Shown piece by piece: positions 48,469 through 61,176 of a stretch of DNA of 64,000 bases. A program made the translations under genes and the position numbers. The stretch comes from Trochalopteron elliotii (lineage: Eukaryota > Chordata > Aves > Passeriformes > Leiothrichidae): NCBI GenBank assembly GCA_024734555.1, contig JANPWX010000644.1, positions 269,255-333,254 on the forward strand, read 5' to 3'. The first letter of the stretch is position 1. Each line of letters opens with the position of its first letter. A model generated the notes under the pieces. It was not told the DNA's origin. It did not search any database and saw only the letters and a list, made by a program, of their open reading frames with translations.

Positions 48469-48498
48469 GATTTTATTAACACACGTGTTAATAAAATC
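48469..48498. repeat. 30-bp near-perfect palindrome at the D2/J junction
   Basis: The arms GATTTTATTAACAC (48469-48482) and GTGTTAATAAAATC (48485-48498) are exact reverse complements around a 2-nt centre. The left arm belongs to LTR D2 and most of the right arm to LTR J. Each carries an AATAAA, on opposite strands. Confidence 0.85.
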
Positions 48499-49093
48499 CC
48501 TTCCGTTGACAGCAGGGAGAAGGAACTCTGCAGACCTGAGACACTCTAGGAGCACATGGTTTTATTGCATGGGTCATGGGTAAAAGGGCCTTGCCTTCAG
48601 CCGCCAGCCTCGGCTGAAGGGATGCCCCAAAGAGAGAGGGAGAGAGAGAGAGAGCAAGAGGGTAAGAGGGGTAACAGGGTAAGAGAACAAGAGGTAAGAG
48701 CAAGAGAGAGATAGGTCCTTGTTACAATACATCTCCTTTTGTGTTGAATATTGTAATTTACAGTAACCAACCAGCATGAGATACAAAACCTACAGACTTT
48801 GCATACAGCCTATGAGAACTGCTATATTACCATATCACTCTGTATTCTAAACTCTAAAGGTTACTTTCTTATTTGCCTTCTCCCTGATACCTTGGTAGGG
48901 CTACACCCTTGGATCCCTTGGTGTCCTTTTGTTTGCTATCACTCAACCCATCTCCAGATAATCACCATCTTCCTGCCTGCCATGCCTACATCTCAAAGCT
49001 AGCTTTCATTTCTATTTCACTCACAGGTTTTATATTTTTAGAATCTCTTGCCAAGCAATCATATCTGTAAGCCTTTCCTCATCTTTCCCAACA
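48486..49093 (-). mobile_element. Solo LTR J nested in D2, near-perfect 6-bp duplication
   Basis: On the minus strand it starts TGTTGGGAAAGATGAGG and ends TTTTATTAACA. The flanks are CACACG (48480-48485) and CACATG (49094-49099), matching at 5 of 6. D1 is continuous across the equivalent site ('ttttccttggtgtgtgttaataaac'), confirming insertion. A (GA)n-rich tract lies inside at about 48630-48712. Confidence 0.8.
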
Positions 49094-50455
49094 CACATGC
49101 ACTAAAAGAAGAAAAGGAGAGGGAAAGAAAAAAAAATGAAACCTTCAAAACCCTTCTCTTCACCTCACAAGTGTTCACTTTTCTACAAACAACATAGAAA
49201 CAAAACCTGTGGCTTTCAGTCAGTTTCACCATTTGAATATAGTCTTTCATCGAGTCTTTAGGAGTCTCTTAATTTACCATGGAATTTTTCCCCACTGACA
49301 ACCTAAGACAGTTTTTTTTGTGGGTTCTAACTCTAACAGAAACAGCCGCCCGGGGACACCTGCTTCCATGTGTCTCCTCTCATTAGCAGTTTCCCAAGCT
49401 GCTTATGGATCATTGGGAACTGAGGCATCTGGGGCATCACCTTTTAAAAATTAGCAACTTCAAAGGCAAAGGATTCTTCGTCTCAAGAAACAGAGATGTC
49501 TTCTCACTTTTTTCACTGGCATAGGAGGCTTCTCATCTCTCTTTCTGTTCAGGCATCTCATGGGGACCACAAAAATCATAGATTCTAATGCAATATTGCT
49601 CAATCCATCAAAAACACCTCTGGTCAAAAATCCACAGGTCATCTCCCCAAATGCATATCTTTTTTCCATTATTTAAAGATAATCTATCTATAGAGTTGAT
49701 TTCCATAGCTTAAATAAGAAGACCAGCCAGCAGGCAACTCCTCCATCCTTCCTCTAATTAGTCTTTCACCCACTCTCTCCATCTGACTGTTATGCTGGGT
49801 CTTCTCTATGTTCACTCTGTCTCTTTTCTGTGTCTCTGGGAAGAGCTAAGTCTTGAAAGTCTCAGTCTATGTCAGGAAAGAGTTAAATTCTTGCAGATGA
49901 GTCACGTGTTCTCTGCTGGGCAAGCAGCTGCCAGGATTTTTCAAAAGCCGCAGGGATGGGGGAAGAAAACTCAGGCTGAGAGATCTCAGAGCAGTCCGGC
50001 GGATGGAGGCCTCCTGCCCCCACCCCCTGGTCTCATCCGGGGTGGCCCAGCCTGGAGTTGCTATCAGAAGCTGTAGACTCACCTCCTTCTGCTGGGGAAA
50101 GGGCCCAGTCCCACGGCCAGGCCTCGGGCCAGCTTCCCCCACACAGGGGAGCGGCAGGGTGTTTTACAGCGGCTAAAAACCAGTCGGAGCCAGGACAGGG
50201 CACAGGCCCATCCCGTCCCCTGTCCCAGGAGTCACCGGGAGTCCCGGCCCTCCCCCTCGCAACGGGAGAGCCGGGACTGCCTTTTTACTTCCTGTGAAGT
50301 CAAAAGGAAAAGGAACTTTCCGGGCTTCCTTCTAGCTTTTTTTAAGGTTGTGTGACCCAGAGGTGTATACCTGTATTTAATTGGCTATTCTGGTTGTCAG
50401 TTTAAAGGAAATCACTAGTTGGTTTTTACCATCCGTGCTAAACGAACACACATGC

Positions 50456-53400
50456 TCAATTTACTAGAGGTTTTACACTAGCGGTAGAGCATTGTCAAAT
50501 TTACATTCTGTCCAAAGGTTTGCTGAATTCTGGATAAGGTCAGAAGATCTCGCCTTAGCTCCCTTGGAAAATTACAGGGGAAGATTTTCCCAAGATTCTT
50601 ACTGCTTGTTTTTGGGGGAAAAAACCCCACCTTTAAACTCCTATCCAAGACCACAGTTTCATATCCGGTGATTATATTTTTAGTAGAGGAATAGAAATGT
50701 TTCAAGTACTTCACAGCAGAAATGTAATACAAAACATTGATACAGGGAAGATGCAAACTTGATCGTGCAGAAATAAGGGATAATAAGTATTAGCCGATAT
50801 ACTTAAGCACAAGTAAAGACAGCTAAATAGGAATCTATCAATGAAGCATCCTGTGTCTTCATGTCATCTTACTAGAATGCAAATTAAATTTATCTATGTA
50901 AAACCTGCTTTTGTTCAAACATGCAAGTTTGGTTAAAGATGTGTATATTAGTAAAAATGGAAACAGCAGATACTAACTTAGAAAAATATTCTGCCAGTCT
51001 ACAGCAAAGTGAGTTGTGCCTATACTAGATTTGCTAAATGTTTAGTTAGTGGTTCATATTTCCTAGGCTATATCTTATACTAAATTAATATGCATATTTT
51101 AAATGACAAGGTGTGTGTAACCAGTTACTCTTTCCCTCTTGTACTAACCCTGTTGCTGTTGCAGAACATAGGAAATCAGGATATAGCATTATCATTCTCT
51201 CCTTTTCATTGTATTTTTCAAAATGCATACTGAAACTCAATAGGCAGATGTGTAAAGACTGAAAAGCATTTTCCAATCAGTAAAAGAAATATTCCTTTCT
51301 GTACCAAATTAACCTCTAATCCACAAACTCCCCCTAACTGCTAGTAAGAGAGCCATGGAGTTTTGATTCTCATTCAATATTTTCTAAAACACTAAAATTA
51401 TCGGAGTATACAAGACATCACAGAAGCAGAACACATCACTACTCTTGCAATCAGTTTATAGGATCATAATATCAACCCCAGTAAATCAGTGGGCTTCCTG
51501 TATATGAATGGCATGGCACATAATCTGTAATGGAGCTTAACCTGACTTCTCCTTGATCTCCATGTAGTTTCTTTTGCTTCATAAACCAAAACTGGCTTTC
51601 TGTAAGTAATTATCCTATTGTAATGCTGGGGACACATCCCCAAAAGAGTCAGAAGATGGCATGGAAATCTCTGTATTCTACTTTCACATATAACTTCCAG
51701 AATTTCTGAAATAAAATATTGATAAGCACCATCCACTAATGGGGTTCAAACTGTTTTAGAAAAGGTGGGAAATAATCCATCTACCCAGGAGCATCAGCAA
51801 ATCCAGGAACAGAAATAACATGCTTGAGTTTACATTTAGCAACTGGGCCTCAGGGAGTCATATTAAATCCTACTGTTCTTTCCACTGTGGATTTATTCAC
51901 ACTGTGGAAGGAGTTTTGGACTCATCTAGATAGCTATATGGACTCATCACATCAGCTCTTGTAGCTCTTTTCCAGAGTCCTGTTTATCATATAGAGAATA
52001 TTTTAGCAAATATCCCAAAAATAGTATAGCCATACCTGATACTGAATGCTAGCATTAGGAAGTCTAAAATGGAAAATAGAAATGAGTTCTTGCATGACAA
52101 TAACAATATATGAGGGGATGGTTCTTTAGTGAACGGGGATGTGTTACCGATGTATCTACAGTGAGGCATAAAATCAGCCTTATTTCTGTTGTATTAAAAA
52201 TTTGTTAATTAATATATTTAATATCTATTAAATATATGTGTGTATACAGGTATACAGATATCTTTCAGATGGAGGTGGAAGGATTAATTTTTTTGGTATC
52301 CCTTCAAATTACATAGCTAAAACAGAGTTATTTAGTAATTACAAGTACAATCATAGAGTAGTAACATTTTTTGCTCTTACCAGTTACCACTAATTTGCTA
52401 ATTGTATTATTGTGTGCCTAATTATGATGTAATTACAACAGAGTTAATTTGTAACATTAATGCACTCAGTAAAAGTACTACAATGAGAAAAGATAATTAG
52501 TAATTCTCTTATGAGAACATTACTCAGTAATGTTAATTAGTTCTAGTTAGTTATTGAAAGGGAGCAATTCTGCTGTAACTGCACTGCAATTAAGGTACCT
52601 CTATTGTAAACCACAGGAATGTTTTGTCAAGGCTTGGATGGATTCCACTAAAAACAAATAATGCTCTTAAACTCTGAAAAAATCATTTGAAGCCACGTAC
52701 TCAAAATTCTTCAAGGTGATGATGCAACTCCACACAAGTAAAATGAAGGAATAAACAACAACCATAACCACAGATAAAAGTTCCAGATATTCTTGTTCGA
52801 CAGGTGGGTGATCTTGACCAGAGATGCCCAAATTAAATTATTTTAGGAAACAAAATCAAGGCATTCTCCTAGGATTGAAGCCTCACAAATATCGACAATG
52901 CTGACAACCCCTGGCAAACTCCTTCACCTTCCCCATCTCTGTCAGGTACCCTGTGCTAATCCAGGTTATGTCAAGTGGAACGCATAAGGAGGTATCTGGG
53001 GCCTTGGACACATCACCTCTTCCTCCAGGCATCACAGCAGGATACCATGTCCCCCCATGGTGACCTCTGACCTGGCTTCAGCACTGAGCAAGTGCAAAAC
53101 AGATCAAGGCTTCCTCTCCTTCTCTCCCTCCCTCCCTTCCATGCTGGAGACAGCCTCCAAAGAGACATAGATAGATGCCCATCCTGGCCCAAACCCATAT
53201 CTCTATGCCTTGTGCCAGCCCCTGACAAGCCTGGATGGAACCTTTTCCACCCAGAGACACACGTTCTCTCACTGCTAGGATCCTTGGCTAAGCCTGCCTT
53301 GCCCTAGCACCAGGGCAGATTTCCCCAGCACCTCTCCACCCAATGAAGATGAACTGTCTGGGGAAGCTGAGGAGTGAAGGCAGGAGACCAGAGCAACCTT

Positions 53401-54222
53401 TTGGGCTGGATGTGCCACAGGTCTGCTGCTGCTGCTGCTTCCCAGATTAGCATATTCCCTGCTGCAAGTATTTACAAATTGGAGCATTCCTCTTCATACC
53501 AGTCAAAACTTTGTGAAGAAAGGTCAGATCAGTACAGAGCTTTTTCTGTGTTCTTAGCCTATTGGAACAAAAGTGCAAAAGTACAGATAAATTACAGCTT
53601 TGAAAAGGGTGAAGTCGTCTAAGAACATCTATTCACGATTTGAAAATAAAATGTTCAGATTCATAAATATGTTTTCTATGATCTACTAAACTGCATTTGC
53701 ATGGTCTTAGGGAGCTCCCATTGTGCTGCAAGATTTCCCTAGTTAGCCTTGATTTTCCTAGTTAGCTTTTTACTCTGTGAAAGAAACTAAGTGTACTCAC
53801 ACATTGTGAGTCAGTCAGTGTGTTCACTAACTTGTTATTCAAATTAACCTACTCATTTCTCCACATCTATGATTCCCTCAAGTGCTTCCTGTCCAGTTTC
53901 AGGACGAGCTAGAGGCAATCCATAATTTAGGCAAGCAAATATTCCCCCAAAACTCCCATAAAAGCAATCAAAGGATTTCAAATTCCTCTTGGTGACTCAT
54001 GTACACAAAATTTCAGTACTGAGACATTCAGTGTTGGAAAAACTAAGGTCTTGCTCTGTTTCTCTTTGTAATAAATTTTTCATTGCTGAAAGAGGGATAT
54101 GGAACATAGTTATTAATGCAATTGGGGTTCTCAAAAACATATCAAAGAAGGAGGAGGTCTGGGGGGGTGGAATAAGAAAGAAAGTATTTTTATTTTTTTG
54201 TGCCTCATAAGAAAATTATTAT
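50456..54222. other. No recognised gene or element
   Basis: AT-rich, with a GC-richer patch at about 52910-53450 that includes a pyrimidine-rich run (53115-53142) and a (CTG)5 at 53423-53440. No protein-like frame was recognised in either. Confidence 0.4.
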
Positions 54223-54487
54223 TGTAGGAGACTAGATTATGGGAATTAGGAATGGGGCTGTGGCTGAGCCTCATCTCTTATGGGGTGTAGCTGTGTAAGA
54301 CAGGTGAACAGCATTGAAGGAAAAGAAGCATGGAGTGCTGATGTGTCTTGACCAATCACAAAAGGGCACACAAGTGTTATGCATGTGAGGAAACAGGGTA
54401 TAAAAGGTTGTACTGGGGAATAATAAAGTGCTGATACTTGAAACCATTCTCATTGTCAGTTGTGTGTCCTTAATCAGACTATTTACA
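54223..54487 (+). mobile_element. Probable short LTR (plus), ends approximate
   Basis: The stretch has a TG start (TGTAGGAGAC), a CCAAT-like ACCAATCAC, TATAAAAG at 54399-54406 and AATAAA at 54422-54427, then a GT-rich downstream element and a CA end near 54487. The order and spacing are those of a compact LTR. No matching flank duplication was found. Confidence 0.55.
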
Positions 54488-56029
54488 TTCTTGACCAGAT
54501 TTGGGTATACCAGGTTATTTCTTGACTAGGACTACCTCTTTTATATTTTTCACAGAAATATTCCCAGTATCCCCACTGAACTGCATCATCTGTGTTTGTT
54601 TCTTAGCTTCAGTCAGAGTCCTATGTTATGTATCAAACACAAGATACTGAAAAACTTTGGCATATCATGTGGCCATAAAAAATGAGGAGACAGTCATTGT
54701 TTATTGCTAAATCTATCCTTTTGACTAAAAGCTTTGAGACTCTAAGTGTAAATGTAAAATAGTCTTTTTCATTATGCTGTGTCTAAAAGAAATGTGTACT
54801 GAAATCCAAAATTATTTAAACAAAAGCAACTGATTTGTTAAACTCTCAGCCAGAAAAAAAAGCTGATGAAACTCTTTTGAATTTCTTAGTAGCTTGTGTT
54901 CCAGATGTTACGTTTTTCAGTACTTTTGCTTGCATGTTTTAATAGCTAGATAGCACATCATATTTCGTTTTCACTTTAATCTTTAAATTAGTATAAATTT
55001 GAGGTAGGTTTAATTTTTAAAGAAACTAGTTTTGTCTGCAGTCCAGACCGCCAATTTAAAATCATCAGTTGAAACCTGTCCACATCGTAGGCTAGAAACA
55101 AATTGCCTTTAGTTTTCATGGATTCATTAAAGGTTTAGAAAGGTGTAAGAGAAAAGGAGTGGAATCAGACTGCAGAACTTCTGTGCAGTTCTCATACACG
55201 TCAATTTATTACCAAAAAAACCACTCAACAATAATATGCAAATTACAAATAAATAAAAAAAAATTTAAATGCTTCCATATTAATTAAAGAAAAATAAAAA
55301 GATCTTTTCAGACATATTTATAATTAGGAATATTTATGTAATTTTCACACAGAGGAACTGAATATTATCCCTGTTTATTTCAGAGAAAGCTATGTTTGAA
55401 AAATAGGGTATTATAAATCATTGTGATTTTTAATAAATGTTAAGGACCAATCATCAAAATCATAATTATGTTAAAAATAAATTTTGAGAATTAACTTTGC
55501 CTACGTTTGTTTTTAGTATTGTTTCCCAGTCTTCATCTTAATCTTTGGTTCTAAATGGCCTTGTGTCTGGACCATTATTATGCAACTGCAGCCCAGGAGC
55601 CACAAGCTCTGCTCTAGTCACCTAGACGAGTCTGGAAAAGAACTGAGATACTGGATTTTTCTGGTGAGATCAGCAGCTCTCCCTGAGCTGGCGCAGAACA
55701 TCTTGCCATTATTTTCTCAGTATTATTTATTATTATTATGTTGTACCATTGCAATACTATGTCAACCATGCCCTGCCATCAAGTGCTCCATTTTCATCTT
55801 TGAAGGAGTTGAATGTGGGAGTCCATGTTGTAATTTCTAAGAATATTACCATGAGGTTTTTGTCAAGAGGATGTTTTCTCAAAATTCCTGGTGCTGTAAG
55901 ACGGAAAATTAAAAAGGGAAATACAGAATTTAATGATTTTTGCAATCTTTAAGAGAGAAAGCATAGGAGTAGAGTAAAGTACATCTGAAAATGCTTAAAA
56001 TTAAAAACAAGATTATTTTTATATTTTTT
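54488..56029. other. No recognised gene or element
   Basis: AT-rich unassigned sequence. The ORF at 55580-55840 shows no recognisable motif. Confidence 0.4.
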
Positions 56030-56034
56030 AATAT

Positions 56035-56594
56035 TGTACTGGTTTGAAAGCAAAACCAGTGAGAGACTCCAAGTCAGAAATACAATGTAATAGGAAGGAA
56101 AAAAAAAGTAAAGAAAAATAAATGCAGTAATACAGAAGACCACTGACGGAGTCAGAATACAACCTGACACTCTGTTAGTTAGGGTAGTAGTAGCAGTCCA
56201 GATGATGTGGTCTCCTTGAAGCAGGGATCCCTTAGAAAGGTCTGGTAGCTGTTGTCCTCTGGGAATCCAGTGGATAAGGGCTCCCTGTGCTGTCCCAAAT
56301 CCCAGATTATATCCAGGTGGGAATGCTTGGCTCCTCCCCCTGTGTGAAGCACCTCACAGTAGGCTGATACCGTTCTATGAATCATGCAGTGGGTCCTTGA
56401 CTGCCCATTAAAGAGAAATAGCTCCTGGAGGGGGTTACCTATGGGTCATGCAGCAAGGCATTGATGGGACCATTAACAGAAGATAGCCCAGAGGGAGGGG
56501 ACGAAGGAAACACTGCCCAACCTGGTTACAACAACTCATGAAGTTGGTGATAGACTACATACTTGGACCACATCTTACATTGTAACCTAGGACA
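56035..56594 (-). mobile_element. Solo LTR C2 (minus), 5-bp duplication
   Basis: On the minus strand it starts TGTCCTAGGTTAC and ends CAAACCAGTACA. It is flanked by AATAT at 56030-56034 and 56595-56599. Same family as LTR C1 (46965-47516), with a ~40-bp extra stretch near 56165-56215. Confidence 0.88.
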
Positions 56595-56733
56595 AATATA
56601 TAATTTTTTTATATGTATATGTGTGACTTGAGCTTTCTGATTGTTTCCTTTTTATTACCCTTTAAAAATTGTGGATTAGTAATAGAAAACTCCCAAAACC
56701 CCATACTCTGGTATAATTAAATTAATGTTGAGA

Positions 56734-57330
56734 TGATTTATTAAAAATAAGGATATTGATCTGATATCGATATCCAGCTGTGACGGACAAAGACTGTCTA
56801 ACAGTTTAAAGTTAGAAAGTGTATGTTTATTACGATGCCAGGCAGCATGCGGGATAGCTCCCAAATACACACGCACAATATACAGATGATTACAGAGTCT
56901 TTTTATGTACAGGAGTATTGAATACCCAAAACACAAATACATATTCATAACTCTGGTACATCCCATTCCCCGCTTTGTATGGTAATTAGCCAAAAAACTA
57001 TTAAGCATGCGTAGTTTGTTCTTTGAAATAGGTCGGTGGTCCTTTTTATGGGGTGGGGTCTCAAAATGATGAAGTAAGATGGGTCTTCCTCGCTTTGACT
57101 TTTTAACCATTTAGTGTTACGTGACAACTGAATCCTGTTTTTCGAGGGCTGTTTGATTTATGATTGTATTGTATTTTTGGAGTCTATTGATTAGTCAGAA
57201 TACATAAACAGGCCTTATGATTTATCAGTTCCTTAACTCCGACTTCTGTTAGTACAGGGAAGTTTGTCTATCTTACCTCAGCAATATTTAGTTTAACTAA
57301 AGTCTTTAATTCTTAAAAATTAATGTCTCA
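56734..57330 (-). mobile_element. 3' LTR of the minus-strand ERV (LTR family B, copy 2)
   Basis: The 597-bp LTR starts TGAGACATTAATTTTTAAG (minus, from 57330) and ends TAATAAATCA at 56734. The minus strand has a TATA-like ACATAAAAAGAC (near 56900) and AATAAACATACAC (near 56820-56834). It aligns with 9782-10845 and more distantly with 13065-13706. Confidence 0.85.
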
Positions 57331-57346
57331 TTCCCCACTTCTTCTT
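57331..57346 (-). promoter_or_regulatory. Polypurine tract
   Basis: AAAGAAGAAGTGGGGA directly precedes the LTR TG on the minus strand, and the same string stands at the matching place in the truncated relative (about 10846-10861). It would prime plus-strand DNA synthesis. Confidence 0.75.
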
Positions 57347-57368
57347 TAAATTGAGTAAATTCCTTTAT

Positions 57369-59446
57369 TCAATATATAGAGTCTTCCTCATCTATCCAAG
57401 CCGTACAGCTAGTGTCTCTCAAGATCAAGCCATACGCCTTTGATAGTGAAGTTAAGGATGCTACTCGTCGTGGCATCCTCCAATTCCAAACAAGTATCAC
57501 AACAGATTAAACTAAACTTATATTAACCAAAATAAGCAACACAACTATAGGGTGGACTAAGGCATTTAGTATACCAGTTGCTGTTGGAGACCATCCAGAA
57601 AGCACATCCCACCAATGATGAGGCAAATATTCCTCAAGCCTTTTAAAAACTCCTTTGATGGTCTCTGTGTCATGGTGTATTGTAATTAATGTCTTTTCCC
57701 TTCTTCTCTAATTCCCTTTAAGATTTCTCTCAATTCAGGATGTTTCATCAATTGAGCAACTAAAGTCAAATTCATTCCTATGGGCACAGGCAGTATCTTC
57801 TGCACAGTGGTTAGGTTAGCCTTTATATATTGATGTGATATTACAGGTGCCCGACAGGAAAAATCACATCCCTTAATTCTAACAAAATTGCAAACACACA
57901 AATTGAATTTGGTCTCATTTACAATTTGGTTGTCTATCCTTATGATGGGGCATGCTGTCCTTAGACAGACACAACCTTGTCCTGTAAACACCAGTGAAGT
58001 TTTCTGTTTGCCTGGATGCGTTTCAAAGTGACAAATATTTTGGTCCGTATCCAAACAAGTGTCTTTGTCACCTTCTAATGTCCCTTCACATAGGTACCCT
58101 AGTTGTCTCCTCACAGTACAGGGCTCTAGATTAACGGTTTGCCATTTTCCTTTAATTTCTCGTGCCCACATCCATGCCCACAACACATTCTGTGTTCAGA
58201 AGGGTACAATACAGTTCCCTCATGGTTTAATCCTGAAGGGACTATTGGATGTATTAGGTCCACTGAGGCATTGTGTATAGTTAAAACAAAGGCTGTCACT
58301 ATACTAGTCACAGGGTTATAGGTGAAATTGACCAGCACCCACCAAGACTGAAGCTCCTTCTCCATATCAGAGGCATTGTCCCAAACAATTTTGCTAATTT
58401 CAGCAGGGAATGTTCCCTCTCCGCCTTCTCTGATAACTGCGGCAGCCACTGATTGCATCCACAGTTGTGCCTGAGTACACCCTAGAGCCAGTGAAATGTT
58501 TTCACTAGCTGTACCTAGCGCATTAATTATTGCCTCATGATCTCGCTCCTCTGTGTTTTCCCATTCTGGTAGTGTTTGGGTCAATTTCCAATGATTGTTA
58601 CCCAGTGCGAGTAGAGAGGATTGCAAAGGTTGCTGTAGTTGGACTAAATCATTCCCTACTGAGGTTAATTTATTCATCAGTACTTCTGAATCTATTGGTA
58701 TTTAGTATTTAGTACTCCCAATCCTGTTCCTAGCACCCCAGTGAGATCTCTCTTACTTCTAAAATTAGGAGACATACTTCTTTGGAGCCAACTGGTCCAG
58801 TCCATAAAGGGGTTGTTGAGAAATGGAGCACATTCTGGTTGAACATGAGAAGCATTTACCTGTACTCCCATTTCTACTCGTTTTAAAGACCACTTTGGGT
58901 TAATTATCAGCTTGTGAACTCCTGTCTTTTTCATAGCATACGGCCCAATTTTGGTAATCACAGGAGTTATTTGTTCTCTACTTCTGGGATAGCTGGCACC
59001 TGGGTGATCACAGCCTTCCTTGGCACTGGTGGAGTAATCTTGGTCTGGTCTTTATGGAGCTCAGTACACACTTGAGTGATGTTAAAGTCAATGTCATACC
59101 TTCTTATTGCACACCCCTCTATTTTGAGTCTAAACTGAGGACATTTACTCAAGCATTTGTCACAGCATTCAGGACTAATCTGGATGGGTCTCATGGGTGG
59201 GTGGTAAGCCTCTTGGAACCCGTCCTGTACGAATGCATACTTACATCCCCAAACATTTCTTCCTTCCCATAAGCTTGCATTCGTGACTTTTAGCATCTTA
59301 TTTAAAGCCTTATGAGAGTAAGCATCATAAGCTCTTCCTTGGCACCTGTTTATCTCGGTCACATTGTACCTATGTGGTATTGCATTGACTCTTGTTATGG
59401 TTAAGGTAATTACTGCAATAATTACAACTTTCCACATAATGTCCAT
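57369..59446 (-). pseudogene. env: Retroviral env (SU+TM), frameshifted
   Basis: Starts with ATG at 59446 and a clear signal peptide (VVIIAVITLTITRVNA), 17 nt after the pol stop. SU is short and cysteine-rich (CCDKCLSKCPQFRLKIEGC). The cleavage site RSKR is followed by a glycine-rich fusion-peptide-like DLTGVLGTGLGVLN (near 58750). TM is unusually long and cysteine-rich, then an anchor near 57530-57600, and ends at TGA 57369-57371. The readable pieces (59446-58967, 58961-58692, 58677-58126, 58186-57686) lie in three frames, and there is a stop in the anchor, so it is dead. No Ig-like segments are seen here, unlike the plus-strand ERV. Confidence 0.85.
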
Positions 59447-59463
59447 AATAACTATTAGTCCAT

Positions 59464-61176
59464 CTATTCATGGTTCCTAGTGAGCTTCAGCTTCAGTTCG
59501 TTATCGCCTGGTGTGATCTTCCAGGTTCCTTCTGGGGCTTTCTTCACTTGGGAGTGATGGATCCAGGCCTTCTGTTCTTTGATTTTGATTGCAGTGAAGA
59601 TAGTAAGAAGCACCTGGAATGGTCCTTCCCACTGTGGTTCCAAGGTCTTTTCTGCAAAAGACTTAACATATACATAATCCCCAGGTTGTATATCATGTAC
59701 TGGCCCATCTAATTCACTTTTTTGAGCTCCAGCCACATATTTCTCAATTTCTCTAAGTTGTCTATTTAGGGCCACCATATACCTGTGTAGGGTTTCTTCC
59801 CCTACTTGCATGGGTGTTGTCCCTTCTTGAACTGCATACGGCCTTCCATACAATATTTCAAAAGGGCTTAGTTTCTCTTTTGCCCTTGGTTTTGTCCAAA
59901 TTTGCAATAATGACAATGGGAGAGCCTGGGGCCAGGGCAAATTTACTTCTTTCCCCAGTGTCACAATTTGTTGTTTAATCAAGTGGTTCATTTTTTCCAC
60001 TTGGCCACCAGATTGAGGGTGGTATGGGGTATGCAATTCCCAGTCTATTCCCAGGTGGTTACTTATTTGCTGTATAATTTTTTAAATAAAGTGTGGCCCT
60101 CTATTACCAGGGTTGGCCTGAGATAAAAAGGAAGTTGGAGTATAGAGAGAACGCAGATCAAGCCACTATGGTTAATAGCTACGTTCTACTTTATTCAGCT
60201 AAGATGGCTACATTTATACAGTTCCATATAGTTTACAAATCACAGCAGCTCTCTATTGGCACACAGCAGAGAGAAGTACGACATCATACTTTATTTTACT
60301 AACTCTTAAGGTGGCTATCACGTGCCCACTAACAAATCTATTCAGTGACCTTCACAACCCTATTATCTTTTCCCGACACCTTAACTGCTAATTTCTAACT
60401 GCGCCACACTTGGCTAAGAATTTCTAGCTGCGTCACAGGCTTCAAGGCCTTACAGGCCTTCATCTGAGGCCCAGGCTAGGTGATTCACTCACAGTCCAAA
60501 TATTCACTATCTTCAAAAACTCTGCTACAGCCCTCTATCTGATATCCTCCCTTCCTGGGCAGTTCTGTAAAATCAATTTGCCATTGTTGCGCAGGTCCAC
60601 AGCCTTTCCCAGTTTGTCCCATTTTAGGCTTTGGGGTATTCTTGGGATTAGTTCGGAGGCAAAGACTACACTGACGGGTTATCTGTATCACTGTACCTTG
60701 TAATTCCTGGTCATAATTCTTTTCCTCAAATAGCTATATAGAGTGTCTATTCCCCAATGTGTTTTCTCATGTTCCCTTTGCACTAATGACCATAACAAAT
60801 AGGAGGGTACTATAAGCTTCCCTTCCTCTGTCACGGCCCACCCTTCCTCATTATAATTTGCTTTCTCTGCTTTAATAAGTTTCTTATCCTTCTTATTGTA
60901 TACTGGCTTACCTTCAGTTGAAATTTTTGCATCCAGTATCAGTGCTGCCTCAACTGTCTCATCGGGTACCTCACCTTTGGCTGCGTCTTTTGCCTCTCTG
61001 TCTGCCAGCATATTCTCTTCTTCCAATTCAGAGCTCACCTTTTGATGCACTTTGATGTGCATGATTATTATCCTCTCAGGTAGCTGCACGGCATCTAGCA
61101 GCTTCAGGATTTCTTGTGAATGTTTAATGCTTTTCCCTTGTGAGTTTCCTCTCCTTCCAGATGACTCTGTGTGCAT
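59464..61176 (-). pseudogene. pol: Integrase and end of RNase H region (pol), split by LTR S2
   Basis: The piece 61176-60688 includes the zinc-binding His pair (REHEKTHWG). A frame change leads to 60691-60485 with CSLC and the first catalytic Asp (QQWQIDFTEL). The frame then enters LTR S2 (60102-60529). Integrase resumes at 60101, carries the Glu region (SGGQVEKMNH) and the GPY/F module (WEGPFQVLLTIFTAIKIKEQ), and ends at 59464. The S2 target duplication lies within the codons of the conserved S-D-R-G-P motif that holds the second catalytic Asp. A stop also follows this motif. Non-functional. Confidence 0.88.
60102..60529 (-). mobile_element. Solo LTR S2 inserted in integrase, 6-bp duplication
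   Basis: 428 bp. On the minus strand it starts TGTAGCAGAG and ends CCCTGGTAATA, and it is the reverse-oriented sister of S1 (21270-21705), sharing the 'tgacgcagctagaaattcttagccaag' and 'aaataaagta' regions. The flanks are GCCCTC at 60096-60101 and 60530-60535 (plus strand). It interrupts the ERV, so it integrated later. Confidence 0.92.

Larger units (their letters stand above)
48332..50450 (-). mobile_element. Long LTR D2 (~1.5 kb, minus) with nested LTR J
   Basis: On the plus strand it starts TGTAGTGGTTTCAC (48332) and ends ...CGAACACA (50450), the complements of the D1 ends. The flanks CATGT (48327-48331) and CATGC (50451-50455) are a 5-bp duplication with one difference. It carries the same order of blocks as D1, including a GC-rich centre (49960-50300). 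Removing LTR J and its duplication leaves about 1505 bp, near D1's 1537 bp. Confidence 0.8.

Noticed and set aside
58126..58677. Possible Ig-like domain in the env of the minus-strand ERV
   Set aside because: The Cys and Trp residues lack the Cys-Trp-(G-x-Y-x-C) order, and the segment follows a fusion peptide, so it is ordinary TM ectodomain.
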